A stretch of 64,000 nucleotides of DNA, taken from Pseudomonas rubra. GTDB taxonomy: Bacteria; Pseudomonadota; Gammaproteobacteria; Pseudomonadales; Pseudomonadaceae. Each line of letters starts with the position of its first letter. Position 1 is the first letter of the stretch. Under the pieces are notes generated by a model. The model was given only the letters and a program-made list of their open reading frames with translations, did not search any database and had not been told where the DNA came from. The position numbers were made by a program, and so were the translations under genes. The stretch covers positions 1-64,000 of the forward strand of contig NZ_JAMDGZ010000012.1 in the NCBI RefSeq assembly GCF_028656935.1. Direction: 5' to 3'. Below are positions 17,579-29,372 of this stretch, piece by piece.

Positions 17579-20500
17579 ATGGCTAAGTTAATCGGGATCG
17601 TCAGCAAGGTGGTGGGTGAAGTCTTCGCTGTGGGCAGTGATGGCAGCCGCCGACCCCTGGTCGAAGGCGATCGGCTGTATGCCGGCGAGCAACTGGATAC
17701 CGGCGTTGCCGGCGCTGTCGCCGTCCACCTGCAGAACGGTGCCGAGCTTACCCTCGGTCGCGGTAGCAGCCTGACCCTGACCCCGGAGTTGCTGGCCAAC
17801 CAGGCCGCTCATGTCGATACGCCTGAGTCGCTGACCCCAAGCCAGGCGCAGTTGAGCGATGTGGAAAAACTCCAGCAAGCCATCGCCGCTGGCGCCGACC
17901 CGACCCAGGACGCCGATCCGACGGCAGCCGGGCCTGCATCTGGCGGTGCGCCGGGGGCACTGGGTGGCGGCCATAGTTTTGTGATTCTCGACGAGGTGGC
18001 GGGACGCGTCGATCCGCTGATTGGCTTCCCTACGGCCGGCTTCAACGGCTTTCCCGAGTTGCGCGAGCTGGACGTTGGCCTGATCAACAACAATGACGAC
18101 CTGCCGCCACCTGCCGTGGACAATCCGGTCAGTATCGAAGGGCTTGGCGTCGAGGGTGGCGAGCTGTCGCTGAACGAGGCCAATCTGCCCCAGGGGTCGG
18201 CCAGCAATCCGGCGGCCCTGACCCAGGTTGGCAGCTTCAGCGTGCTGGCCCCCGATGGCGTGTTCAACCTCAACGTGGGTGGCATCAACGTGGTAACAGC
18301 CGGCACAGTGACCGGTGTCGGCCAGTCGGTCACCACGGGCCTGGGCAATGTGCTGACCATCACCGGCTACGACGCTGCCAGCGGCGTGGTCAGTTATAGC
18401 TACACGTTGAGCGGTGCCGAGAACCATCCCAGCGGTGCAGGCGGCAATGGGCTGGGTGAGAGCATCAGTGTTCAGGTAAGTGACACCGATGGCGATGTCG
18501 CCAGCGGTTCGCTGGATATCAATGTCATCGACGATGTACCGCAAGCAGTGGCCGACACCAATGCCGTGACCGCCACCGAGAACCAGTTGACCCTCACCGG
18601 CAACGTACTGAGCAATGACGTGCAAGGCGCCGACCGCGTACCGAGCGGGCCGATTACTGCTGGCACCTTTGTCGGAACCTACGGCACTCTGGTACTGGCG
18701 GCCGACGGCTCTTACACCTATACGCTTAATACGGCTGATCCGGACTTCATCAATCTGCATGGCGGTGGCAAAGGCATCGAGACCTTTACCTACACCCTGA
18801 CTGATGCCGATGGCGATGCTTCCAGTGCCAACCTGGTGCTCAACGTTACCAATCTGAATGATCAGGTGGAGCTCAACGGGCTGTCCATCAATGGCGGCGA
18901 GCTGGTGCTGTCCGAGAAAAACCTGGCGACGGGCAGCAGCCCTGACGCAGCGGCACTGACCCAGAGCGGCACTTTTAGTGTGACCGCCGCCGATGGCTTG
19001 CAGTCGCTGACTGTGGGCGGCATCAACGTGATCAACGGCGGGGTGGCCAACAGCTTCCCGCAGTCGCTGACTACGGCGCTGGGCAACACCTTGACCATCA
19101 CCGGCTACAACTCGGTTACGGGTGTAGTGAGCTACAGCTACACCCTGAACGGCAGTGAAACGCATGCCGCCGCCAATGGCAGCAACAGCCTGGGCGAGAG
19201 TTTCAATGTGGTGGCCACCGACACCGATGGCAGCAGTGCGAGCATGAGCATCGATGTGTCTATTGTCGATGACGTGCCGACCGCTGCGGGCGACACTAAC
19301 GCCGTTACGGCCACCGAGAACCAGCTGACCCTCACCGGCAACGTGCTGATTAATGACGTGCAAGGCGCCGACCGCGTCCCGAGCGGGCCGATCACTGCTG
19401 GCACCTTCACCGGTACCTACGGCACCCTGGTGCTGGCGGCCGATGGTTCCTATACCTATACGCTCAATACTGCCGATCCGGACTTCTTCAACCTGCACGG
19501 TGGCGGTAACGGGGTCGAGACCTTTACCTACACCCTGACCGATGCCGATGGTGATGTGTCTACCGCCAACCTGGTGCTCAACATCAGCAACCTCAATGAC
19601 CCGGTGACCCTCAATGGCCTGAACGTTGAAGGTGGCGAGCTCACCGTGTTCGAGAAGAATCTCGGCGACGGCAGCAGTCCGGACACCCTGGCGCTGACCC
19701 GGACGGGCAGCTTTACCGTCACTGCGCTCGACGGTGTGCAAACCCTGACTGTCGGCGGTATCACTGTGGTCACTGGCGGCGTGGCCAGCGGTTTCCCGCA
19801 ATCGGCGACCACGGCGCTGGGCAACACCCTGACCATCACCGGTTACAACGCAGCCACCGGTGTGGTGAGCTACAGCTACACCCTGCTCGACAATGAAGCC
19901 CACGCCGCCGCCAATGGCACTAACAGCCTGGGCGAAAGCTTCACGGTCAGCGTGACCGATACTGATGGCAGCACCGCCAGCGGTTCACTGGATGTGAACA
20001 TCGTTGACGATGTACCGACCGCCGCGGGCGACACTAACGCAGTCACCGCCACCGAGAACCAGCTGACCCTGACTGGCAACGTGCTGAGCAACGACGTCCA
20101 AGGCGCAGACCGCGTCCCGAGTGGGCCGATCACTGCTGGCACCTTCACCGGTACCTACGGCACCCTGGTGCTGGCGGCCGATGGTTCCTACACCTATACG
20201 CTCAATACCGCCGACCCGGACTTCTTCAACCTGCACGGTGGTGGTAACGGGGTCGAGACCTTTACCTACACCCTGACTGATGCCGATGGCGATGTGTCCA
20301 CTGCCAACCTGGTACTCAACGTCAGCAACCTCAATGACCCGGTGACCCTCAATGGCCTGAACGTTGAAGGTGGCGAGCTCACCGTGTTCGAGAAGAATCT
20401 CGATGACGGCAGCAGCCCGGACACCCCGGCGCTAACCCAGACGGGCAGCTTTACCGTCACGGCGCTTGATGGCGTGCAAACTCTGACCGTCGGCGGTATC

Positions 20501-23500
20501 AATGTGGTCAGTGGTGGCGTGGCCAGCGGCTTCCCGCAATCGGCGACCACGGCGCTGGGCAACACCCTGACCATCACCGGCTACAATGCGGCCACCGGTG
20601 TGGTGACCTACAGCTACACCTTGCTCGACAACGAGGCTCACGCCACCGCCAATGGCACTAACAGCCTGGGCGAAAGCTTCACGGTCAGCGTGACCGATAC
20701 CGATGGCAGCACCGCCAGCGGTTCGCTGGACGTGAACATTGTTGACGATGTACCGACGGCCGCAGGCGACAGCAACGCAGTCACTGCTACCGAGAACCAG
20801 TTGACCCTGACCGGCAACGTGTTGAGCAATGACGTGCAAGGCGCCGATCGTATCCCTAGCGGGCCGATCACTGCCGGAACTTTCACCGGCACCTACGGCA
20901 CCCTGGTGCTGGCGGCCGATGGTTCCTACACCTATACGCTCAACCCCAACGACCAGGACTTCAAGAACCTGCACGGTGGTGGCAACGGCACCGCGACCTT
21001 TACCTACACACTGACCGATGCCGATGGCGATACCAGCACGGCCAACCTGGTACTTAATGTCAGCAACCTCAATGACCCGGTGACCCTCAACGGGCTGAAC
21101 ATCAACGGTGGCGAACTCACTGTCTACGAGAAAAATCTCAGTGACGGCAGTAACCCAAGCACCCCGGCGCTGACCCAGACGGGCAGCTTTACCGTCACTG
21201 CGCTTGATGGCGTGCAAACCCTGACCGTCGGCGGTATCAATGTGGTCAGTGGCGGCGTGGCCAGCGGCTTCCCGCAGTCAGCGATCACGGCGCTGGGCAA
21301 CACCCTGACCATCACCGGCTACAACGCGGCCACCGGTGTGGTGACCTACAGCTATACCTTGCTCGACAATGAGAACCACCCGACGGCCAACGGTGCCAAC
21401 AGCCTGAGTGAGAGCTTCACGGTCACTGCCACGGATACCGATGGCAGTACCGCCAGCGGTGCTATCGACGTCAATATCGTCGATGACCTACCGACGGCTG
21501 CCGGTGATACCAACGCCGTTACCGCCACCGAGAACCAGCTGACCCTGACCGGCAACGTGCTGAGCAACGACGTGCAAGGCGCCGACCGCGTCCCTAGCGG
21601 ACCGATCACCGCCGGTACTTTCACCGGCACCTACGGCACCCTGGTGCTCGCGGCCGATGGTTCCTACACCTATACGCTCAACCCCAACGACCAGGACTTC
21701 AAAAACCTGCACGGCGGTGGTAACGGCATCGAAACCTTTACCTACACCCTGACCGATGCCGATGGCGATACCAGCACGGCCAACCTGGTGCTCAACGTCA
21801 GCAACCTCAATGACCCGGTGACCCTCAACGGGCTGAACATCAATGGTGGCGAACTCACCGTCTACGAGAAAAATCTCAGTGACGGCAGCAGCCCAAGCAC
21901 CCCGGCCCTGACCCAGGGCGGCAGCTTCACCGTGACCGCACCGGACGGCCTGCAGACCCTGACCGTAGGCGGCATTAGCGTAGTCAGTGGCGGCGTGGCC
22001 AGCGGCTTCCCGCAGTCAGCGATCACGGCGCTGGGCAACACCCTGACCATCACCGGCTACAATGCGGCCACAGGTGTGGTGACCTACAGCTATACCTTGC
22101 TCGACAATGAGAACCACCCTACGGCCAACGGTGCAAACAGCCTGAGCGAGAGCTTTACTGTCACTGCCACGGATACTGATGGCAGTACTGCCAGTGGCGC
22201 CATCGACGTCAATATCGTCGATGACCTGCCGACTGCAGTGAATGACACCAACGCGGTCACCGCCACTGAAGTGCAACTGACCTTGAGCGGCAATGTGCTG
22301 AGCAATGACGTGCAAGGTGCCGACCGTGTAACCGGGCCGATCACCGCTGGCACCTTCACCGGTACCTACGGCACCCTGGTGCTGGCCGCTGATGGTTCCT
22401 ACACCTATACGCTCAACCCCAACGACCAGGACTTCAAGAACCTGCACGGCGGTGGCAACGGCATCGAGAGCTTCACCTACACCTTGCGCGATGCCGATGG
22501 CGATACCAGCACCGCGACACTCAAGCTCAATGTCAGCAACCTCGATAACCCGGTGACCATCGACGGGCTGAACGTCAATGGTGGCGAACTCACCGTCTAC
22601 GAGAAAAACCTCAGTGACGGCACCAGCCCGGATTCTCCGGCGCTGACCCAGTCAGGCAGCTTCACCGTAACCGCTCCCGATGGGTTACAGAGCCTGACAG
22701 TGGGTGGTATCAGCGTGGTCAGTGGTGGCGTGGTCAATGGCTTCCCGCAGTCCGGTACGACCCCGCTGGGCAACTCCATTACCATCACCGGTTACAACCC
22801 GGCTACCGGGGTGGTCAGTTACACCTACACCTTGCTCGACAATGAAAACCACCCGAATGCCAATGGCATCAATAACCTCAACGAAAGCATCAACGTCGTT
22901 GCCACCGATACCGACGGCAGTTCAGCCAGCGCGACCATCGATGTGAAGATCGTCGACGACGTGCCCAATGCTACAGGGGCCGAGCGTTCGGTGACCCCGG
23001 GCCAGGTGGACTCGAACCTGCTGCTGGTCATCGATGTCTCCGGCAGTATGAACGACGCCTCGGGCGTACCTGGGCTGACGCGCATGCAGTTGGCCAAGCA
23101 GGCAATCAATGCCTTGCTCGACAAGTACGATGAAATGGGCGACGTGAAGGTTCAGTTGGTGACCTTCTCCACAGGGGCCAACCAGCCGTCAACGGTGTGG
23201 GTAACCGTCGACCAGGCCAAGGCCATCGTCAATGGCCTGAGCGCTGGCGGTTCGACCTACTACGACTCGGCAATCAACTCGGCGCAGACGGCCTACACCA
23301 CCGGTGGGAAAATTACCGGTGCGCAGAACATCGTGTATTTCTTCTCCGACGGCGAACCGACGTCGGGGCACTCCATTACTGCGCCACGGGAAGCAGCCTG
23401 GGAGACGTTCCTCGACAGCAATGGCATCAAGTCTTACGCCATCGGCCTGGGCGGAGGCGTCAATGCCGGCAATCTCAACCCGTTGTCCTACGATGGCAGT

Positions 23501-25441
23501 ACTCACACCGACACCAACGCCACCGTGGTCACCGACCTCAACCAGCTCAACTCGGTGTTGTCCGGTACCGTGCAGGGTGCGCCGATCACCGGCAGCCTGA
23601 TGAGTGGTGGCCAGTTTGGCGCTGATGGCGGCTTCATCAAGTCGCTGGTGATTGACGGCACCACCTACACCTACGATCCCAAGGGCAACGGCGGCGCGGG
23701 CTCTTACGCCACCAGTGGGGCGGCGGATCGCGGCACCTTCGATACCGGCACCAACAGCATTACCGTGAAAACCGCGATTGGCGGCAGCATCGTGGTCAAT
23801 ATGGATACTGGCGACTTTACCTACACGCCACCCAAAGACACCGGGAGCGGCCAGCTCGAGCAGGTCGGTTTCGTGGCCAGCGACAACGACGGCGATACCG
23901 CCAGCGCCAACCTGGTGATCAATGTCTACGCCAACACCGCACCGGTGGCCGGGGCTGACCATATCATCACCAATATCCTCTCAAGCAGCATCACAGTGCC
24001 CGCCGAGGCGTTGTTGGCCAATGACAGCGATGCCAACCATGACCGCCTGAGCGTGCCGTCGACGACCACCTTCGAGACGGGCTGGGCGGCCAAGGGTGCA
24101 GGTTTTACCGTGGGCAGTGCGACGCCGCCGACCGTGTCCTTCAATGGCACCAACAACAGCAGTGGCAACCAGTTGCGGGACCTGCCGCGCTCCTCCTTCA
24201 GAGGCCCGGCCGATGTCATGACCGCGGCGTTGATCGTCAATGGTTACCTGGGCGCGGTGACCACGGCCAATGCCAACGATGAGGATGTGTTGACTGTCAC
24301 CCTGAAGAAGGGCGAGACGCTGACGCTCGATCACAACCTGGCAGCCGGCAACATTCTGATGGAATGGAAGGATGCCAGTGGTAGTTATCAGACCATTGCC
24401 GACGGCGGCTTCTTCACGGCAAGCCACGACGGTCTTTACAGCATTCACCTGGTCAACCTGACCAATACCTCGGGCAGCAACGTCAACAACGCCGAAAACT
24501 ACGCGTTGACCATGACTGTCGACTATTCCAATGCGCAGAACGAAACCGCCTACGGCACCTACACCCTCAGCGATGGGCATGGCGGTAGCAGCACCGGCAA
24601 TGTCGATATCACTTACCAGGAAGGCAGCACCCTTACCGGTACCGGAGGCGACGATACCCTGCTGGCAGGTGCCGGCAACGACACCCTCAATGCCGGGGCG
24701 GGCAATGACGTACTGATCGGCGGGGATGGCAACGACTTCCTCTACGGTGGTGACGGCAATGACCTGTTGATCGGTGGCGCCGGCAACGACCTGCTTGATG
24801 GCGGAGCGGGTATCGATACCGCCAGTTACGCCAGTGCCACGGGCGCTGTGACAGTCAACCTGAACACTGTCGGCGGGCAGAACACCGGCGGTGCAGGCAC
24901 CGATACTCTGGTGGCGATCGAAAACCTGATCGGCTCGGACTACAGCGACACCCTGACGGGTAACAACAATGCCAACGTGCTCACCGGCGGCCTGGGCAAC
25001 GATACCCTCAACGGTGCTGGCGGGGACGATGTGCTGATCGGAGGCCCGGGCAACAACACCCTCACCGGTGGCGCCGGCAGCGATACCTTCCTCTATCAGC
25101 AAGGCAACACGGGGCATGATGTGGTCACCGACTTTACCCCGGGTACCGATCGCCTGGACCTCTCGCAACTGCTGCAAGGCGAAAACACCACCACTGCATC
25201 GCTGGATGACTACCTGCATTTCAAGGTCACCGGCAGTGGTGCCGGCGTGGTCTCGACCATCGAGGTCAGCTCCGTTGCCGGGGCGGCGCCAACCCAGACC
25301 ATCGATCTGGCCGGGGTCAACCTGGCCCAGCACTATGGCGTGACAGCGGGGGCGGGCGGGGTGATTGCGGCGGGGCAGGACACCGCGACGATCATCAACG
25401 GAATGCTCAATGATCATTCGCTCAAGGTGGATACGGTTTGA
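17579..25441 (+). CDS. Large RTX adhesin with LapG-type retention module
   Basis: A 2,620-aa cell-surface adhesin of the LapA/MapA/LapF class. The N-terminal retention module (1-150) has the usual opening (IGIVSKVVGEVFAVGSDG) and a TAAG site at residues 115-118, where a LapG-type periplasmic protease would cut between the alanines. A partial unit from about 181 leads into six 246-aa repeats (316-1790). A von Willebrand A domain follows (about 1810-2000, MIDAS motif DVSGSM). RTX calcium-binding nonapeptides (GGxGxDxLx type) span about 2354-2500, then a C-terminal type I secretion signal. The ATG at 17579 follows ggagga. It should be exported by the divergent T1SS, held in the outer membrane by its N-terminus, and released when c-di-GMP falls. 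It is far shorter than LapA (over 8,000 aa) and is not at the lapA locus judging by neighbours. Confidence 0.92.
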   Translation: MAKLIGIVSKVVGEVFAVGSDGSRRPLVEGDRLYAGEQLDTGVAGAVAVHLQNGAELTLGRGSSLTLTPELLANQAAHVDTPESLTPSQAQLSDVEKLQQAIAAGADPTQDADPTAAGPASGGAPGALGGGHSFVILDEVAGRVDPLIGFPTAGFNGFPELRELDVGLINNNDDLPPPAVDNPVSIEGLGVEGGELSLNEANLPQGSASNPAALTQVGSFSVLAPDGVFNLNVGGINVVTAGTVTGVGQSVTTGLGNVLTITGYDAASGVVSYSYTLSGAENHPSGAGGNGLGESISVQVSDTDGDVASGSLDINVIDDVPQAVADTNAVTATENQLTLTGNVLSNDVQGADRVPSGPITAGTFVGTYGTLVLAADGSYTYTLNTADPDFINLHGGGKGIETFTYTLTDADGDASSANLVLNVTNLNDQVELNGLSINGGELVLSEKNLATGSSPDAAALTQSGTFSVTAADGLQSLTVGGINVINGGVANSFPQSLTTALGNTLTITGYNSVTGVVSYSYTLNGSETHAAANGSNSLGESFNVVATDTDGSSASMSIDVSIVDDVPTAAGDTNAVTATENQLTLTGNVLINDVQGADRVPSGPITAGTFTGTYGTLVLAADGSYTYTLNTADPDFFNLHGGGNGVETFTYTLTDADGDVSTANLVLNISNLNDPVTLNGLNVEGGELTVFEKNLGDGSSPDTLALTRTGSFTVTALDGVQTLTVGGITVVTGGVASGFPQSATTALGNTLTITGYNAATGVVSYSYTLLDNEAHAAANGTNSLGESFTVSVTDTDGSTASGSLDVNIVDDVPTAAGDTNAVTATENQLTLTGNVLSNDVQGADRVPSGPITAGTFTGTYGTLVLAADGSYTYTLNTADPDFFNLHGGGNGVETFTYTLTDADGDVSTANLVLNVSNLNDPVTLNGLNVEGGELTVFEKNLDDGSSPDTPALTQTGSFTVTALDGVQTLTVGGINVVSGGVASGFPQSATTALGNTLTITGYNAATGVVTYSYTLLDNEAHATANGTNSLGESFTVSVTDTDGSTASGSLDVNIVDDVPTAAGDSNAVTATENQLTLTGNVLSNDVQGADRIPSGPITAGTFTGTYGTLVLAADGSYTYTLNPNDQDFKNLHGGGNGTATFTYTLTDADGDTSTANLVLNVSNLNDPVTLNGLNINGGELTVYEKNLSDGSNPSTPALTQTGSFTVTALDGVQTLTVGGINVVSGGVASGFPQSAITALGNTLTITGYNAATGVVTYSYTLLDNENHPTANGANSLSESFTVTATDTDGSTASGAIDVNIVDDLPTAAGDTNAVTATENQLTLTGNVLSNDVQGADRVPSGPITAGTFTGTYGTLVLAADGSYTYTLNPNDQDFKNLHGGGNGIETFTYTLTDADGDTSTANLVLNVSNLNDPVTLNGLNINGGELTVYEKNLSDGSSPSTPALTQGGSFTVTAPDGLQTLTVGGISVVSGGVASGFPQSAITALGNTLTITGYNAATGVVTYSYTLLDNENHPTANGANSLSESFTVTATDTDGSTASGAIDVNIVDDLPTAVNDTNAVTATEVQLTLSGNVLSNDVQGADRVTGPITAGTFTGTYGTLVLAADGSYTYTLNPNDQDFKNLHGGGNGIESFTYTLRDADGDTSTATLKLNVSNLDNPVTIDGLNVNGGELTVYEKNLSDGTSPDSPALTQSGSFTVTAPDGLQSLTVGGISVVSGGVVNGFPQSGTTPLGNSITITGYNPATGVVSYTYTLLDNENHPNANGINNLNESINVVATDTDGSSASATIDVKIVDDVPNATGAERSVTPGQVDSNLLLVIDVSGSMNDASGVPGLTRMQLAKQAINALLDKYDEMGDVKVQLVTFSTGANQPSTVWVTVDQAKAIVNGLSAGGSTYYDSAINSAQTAYTTGGKITGAQNIVYFFSDGEPTSGHSITAPREAAWETFLDSNGIKSYAIGLGGGVNAGNLNPLSYDGSTHTDTNATVVTDLNQLNSVLSGTVQGAPITGSLMSGGQFGADGGFIKSLVIDGTTYTYDPKGNGGAGSYATSGAADRGTFDTGTNSITVKTAIGGSIVVNMDTGDFTYTPPKDTGSGQLEQVGFVASDNDGDTASANLVINVYANTAPVAGADHIITNILSSSITVPAEALLANDSDANHDRLSVPSTTTFETGWAAKGAGFTVGSATPPTVSFNGTNNSSGNQLRDLPRSSFRGPADVMTAALIVNGYLGAVTTANANDEDVLTVTLKKGETLTLDHNLAAGNILMEWKDASGSYQTIADGGFFTASHDGLYSIHLVNLTNTSGSNVNNAENYALTMTVDYSNAQNETAYGTYTLSDGHGGSSTGNVDITYQEGSTLTGTGGDDTLLAGAGNDTLNAGAGNDVLIGGDGNDFLYGGDGNDLLIGGAGNDLLDGGAGIDTASYASATGAVTVNLNTVGGQNTGGAGTDTLVAIENLIGSDYSDTLTGNNNANVLTGGLGNDTLNGAGGDDVLIGGPGNNTLTGGAGSDTFLYQQGNTGHDVVTDFTPGTDRLDLSQLLQGENTTTASLDDYLHFKVTGSGAGVVSTIEVSSVAGAAPTQTIDLAGVNLAQHYGVTAGAGGVIAAGQDTATIINGMLNDHSLKVDTV
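18524..22948 (+). repeat. Six tandem 738-bp (246-aa) repeats in the adhesin
   Basis: Unit starts, marked by the V/I-V-DD-V/L-P motif, fall at 18524, 19262, 20000, 20738, 21476 and 22214, exactly 738 bases apart. The last unit ends at 22948 and is 735 bases. Each holds a VCBS/cadherin-like half (NAVTATENQLTLTGNVLSND) and a second half (GGELTVFEKNL, then LTVGGI.VV). Long stretches are nearly identical at DNA level between units. Confidence 0.93.
24640..25080 (+). repeat. RTX nonapeptide calcium-binding repeats
   Basis: About a dozen GGxGNDxLx-type units (GAGNDTLNAG, GGDGNDFLYGG, GGAGNDLLDGG) in two blocks, separated by a YASATGAVTVNLNTVGGQN linker. This is the calcium roll that precedes T1SS secretion signals. 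Confidence 0.9.
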
Positions 25442-25459
25442 CCGTACCCACTGGGTGAC

Positions 25460-25825
25460 TCAGGACGGGCGCCGCAGGGTCTTTTGCCGCAAGATGTAAA
25501 TGCTCACCAGCACTGCGCTGGTGAGCATGAAGCCCCGTGCCCAGATCAGCGGTACCAGGTAGCACGACAGGCCGATGCTCAACCACATCAAGCCGATCGC
25601 ATAGACCTTGCCTTTGAGGGGAATGCCTTCGCCACTGAGGTAATCACGAATCCACGGCCCGAGCCGTGGGTGGTTGACCAGCCAATGGTGAAAGCGCGGC
25701 GAGCTGCGCGCAAAGCACGCAGCAGCCAGAAGCAGGAAAGGGGTGGTGGGCAACACCGGCAGGAAGATCCCGATCACCCCCAACGCAACGCTGAGCCAGC
25801 CGGTGGCCAGCAGCAGGTAGCGCAT
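25460..25825 (-). CDS. DUF454 (YbaN-family) inner-membrane protein
   Basis: A 121-aa protein with three to four hydrophobic segments and the DUF454 hallmark (GIFLPVLPTTPFLLLAAACFARSS, split across the first two helices). The ATG at 25825 lies 10 bases past the stop of the UPF0149 gene on the same strand, which suggests translational coupling; the open frame reaches 25888 only by overlapping that gene. Function unknown. Confidence 0.82.
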   Translation of the reverse strand: MRYLLLATGWLSVALGVIGIFLPVLPTTPFLLLAAACFARSSPRFHHWLVNHPRLGPWIRDYLSGEGIPLKGKVYAIGLMWLSIGLSCYLVPLIWARGFMLTSAVLVSIYILRQKTLRRPS

Positions 25826-25835
25826 TGACGCCGAC

Positions 25836-26429
25836 TCAGTGGTGGCGAGGTTTGAGCAGTGCAGGTGCTGGCTTTTCGTCCGGAGCATGCTGCAGCAGGT
25901 ACAGGGCGGTCAGGGCCTCTGGAATCTGCACGATCATGTCGTCCATCAGGTTGGCATCGCTGGCGATATCAGCAAATTCCGGCTGCTCGTCGAACAGGCC
26001 CGAACCGACCATGATCGGCAGCAGCATCTCGCTGACTTCTTCTTCGGCAGTTTCGAACCAGGCCTCTTCACGCATGAACACGCCTTCCATGAAGCCGATG
26101 CACCAGCCGCGCAGATCCGAGTCGTCCGGCTCGTCACCCAGGTCCAGGTCGCACGGCAGCTCGAATTCCTCGTCGCTGGCCAATTGACGGGCGATGTGAG
26201 CCTTGAGCTGGATCAGGGTGGCCTCGATCTCTTCACGCTGGGCGTCGTTCGCGTAGTGCGGCTCTTCGGCGAACAGGGCGTCGATCCATTCGCGCTCAGG
26301 AACGGCCTCGGTACCAATCGACAAGGCAGTCAGGAAGCCGTGGGCGGCCACGTAGTCCAGCGCCTCTTCGTGCAGCTCGTCGGCGTCGAGGAAGGCTTGC
26401 AGGCGGGTCAATTGCTCGGCGAAGGACAT
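25836..26429 (-). CDS. UPF0149/YecA-family protein
   Basis: A 197-aa acidic cytoplasmic protein. The sequence MSFAEQLTRLQAFLD..., a central LRGWCIGFMEGVF and a downstream EMLLPIMVGSGL match the UPF0149 (YecA/YgfB) family. The C-terminal SEC-C metal-binding tail of E. coli YecA is absent. The ATG at 26429 follows AAGGTAG. It is divergent from recQ and upstream of the DUF454 gene. Molecular role unknown. Confidence 0.82.
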   Translation of the reverse strand: MSFAEQLTRLQAFLDADELHEEALDYVAAHGFLTALSIGTEAVPEREWIDALFAEEPHYANDAQREEIEATLIQLKAHIARQLASDEEFELPCDLDLGDEPDDSDLRGWCIGFMEGVFMREEAWFETAEEEVSEMLLPIMVGSGLFDEQPEFADIASDANLMDDMIVQIPEALTALYLLQHAPDEKPAPALLKPRHH

Positions 26430-26538
26430 TACGGGGCTACCTTGGGAATAAACGATATTGAATTCTAGCACCTTGCAGCGCAAACGAGGCAAAGGAAGAC
26501 GTCTATCGCAGAGCGTCCTGCTAGGGCGCAGGCTCCGG

Positions 26539-26544
26539 TATAAT
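26539..26544 (+). promoter_or_regulatory. Probable -10 element of recQ
   Basis: A perfect TATAAT lies about 130 bases before the recQ ATG. No strong -35 hexamer is visible at the right distance, so the call rests on the -10 box alone. Confidence 0.5.
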
Positions 26545-26674
26545 GCTCGGCTTTTATCCTCAGGCTCTCGTGACACAAGGGCCGGGTAAAAGCCGCTTAC
26601 GCATTTTCGGGTGTCGCCAGCGGGGTTTTCGTCCAGCCTGTGCCCAGGATGGTTTTGCGATTTTTGGAGTTTCT

Positions 26675-28813
<2,139 letters not shown>

Positions 28814-28898
28814 CCCGGCTTTGTCATCATTTATAACGATTATCAAGTCACCGCCCGCTGTATGAGCCTTGCCTGAGGCTCACGGTCATGGTTAGCTG

Positions 28899-28911
28899 AC
28901 TAATAATTAGT
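28899..28911. promoter_or_regulatory. Palindrome upstream of MarR gene
   Basis: ACTAATAATTAGT is a perfect 13-base palindrome just before the marR-type start codons. MarR proteins usually bind such AT-rich palindromes in their own promoters, so an autoregulatory operator is plausible. Confidence 0.45.
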
Positions 28912-28930
28912 TCTGATGATGAGTTCCTCT

Positions 28931-29365
28931 ATGCCGTTGACCGACCAACATAAATTCGGGATGCAGCTGGCACACATGTCCCGCGGCTGGCGCGCCGAAC
29001 TGGATCGACGCTTGGCCGGGCTCAACCTGTCCCAGGCTCGCTGGCTGGTGCTGCTGCACCTGGCGCGATTCGACGAGGCCCCGACCCAGCGTGAGCTGGC
29101 CCAGAGCGTCGGCGTTGAAGGCCCGACCCTGGCCCGTCTGCTCGATAGCCTGGAAACCCAGGGGCTGGTGCGTCGTCAGGCGGTGCTGGAAGACCGCCGG
29201 GCGAAAAAAATCCTCCTTTGCCCACCGGCAAAACCGCTGATCGAGCAGATCGAAACCATTGCCAATGCCCTGCGCGCTGAGCTGTTCGTTGGCGTCGACG
29301 AAGAGGAACTGCGCATTTGCATGCGCGTCCATGCACGGATCCTGGCTAACCTGGAAAAGTCCTGA
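28931..29365 (+). CDS. MarR-family transcriptional regulator
   Basis: A winged-helix regulator of 144 aa from the ATG at 28931; ATGs at 28916 and 28919 are alternatives close to a palindrome. The DNA-binding core (APTQRELAQSVGVEGPTLARLLDSLETQGLVRR) and wing (EDRRAKKILL) are clear, and SlyA/EmrR-type proteins are closest. No efflux operon follows: the next gene is convergent plpD with a 7-base gap. It therefore acts on itself or on distant genes. Confidence 0.85.
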   Translation: MPLTDQHKFGMQLAHMSRGWRAELDRRLAGLNLSQARWLVLLHLARFDEAPTQRELAQSVGVEGPTLARLLDSLETQGLVRRQAVLEDRRAKKILLCPPAKPLIEQIETIANALRAELFVGVDEEELRICMRVHARILANLEKS

Positions 29366-29372
29366 GCACTGT

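Noticed and set aside
17588..25417. Long open frames antisense to the adhesin
   Set aside because: They mirror the repeat structure and codon bias of the adhesin and have no independent starts or domain features; they are by-products of GC-rich repeats.
28820..28860. Fur-box-like sequence (ataacgattatcaag) before the MarR gene
   Set aside because: It matches only part of the 19-base Fur consensus and no iron-related gene is near.
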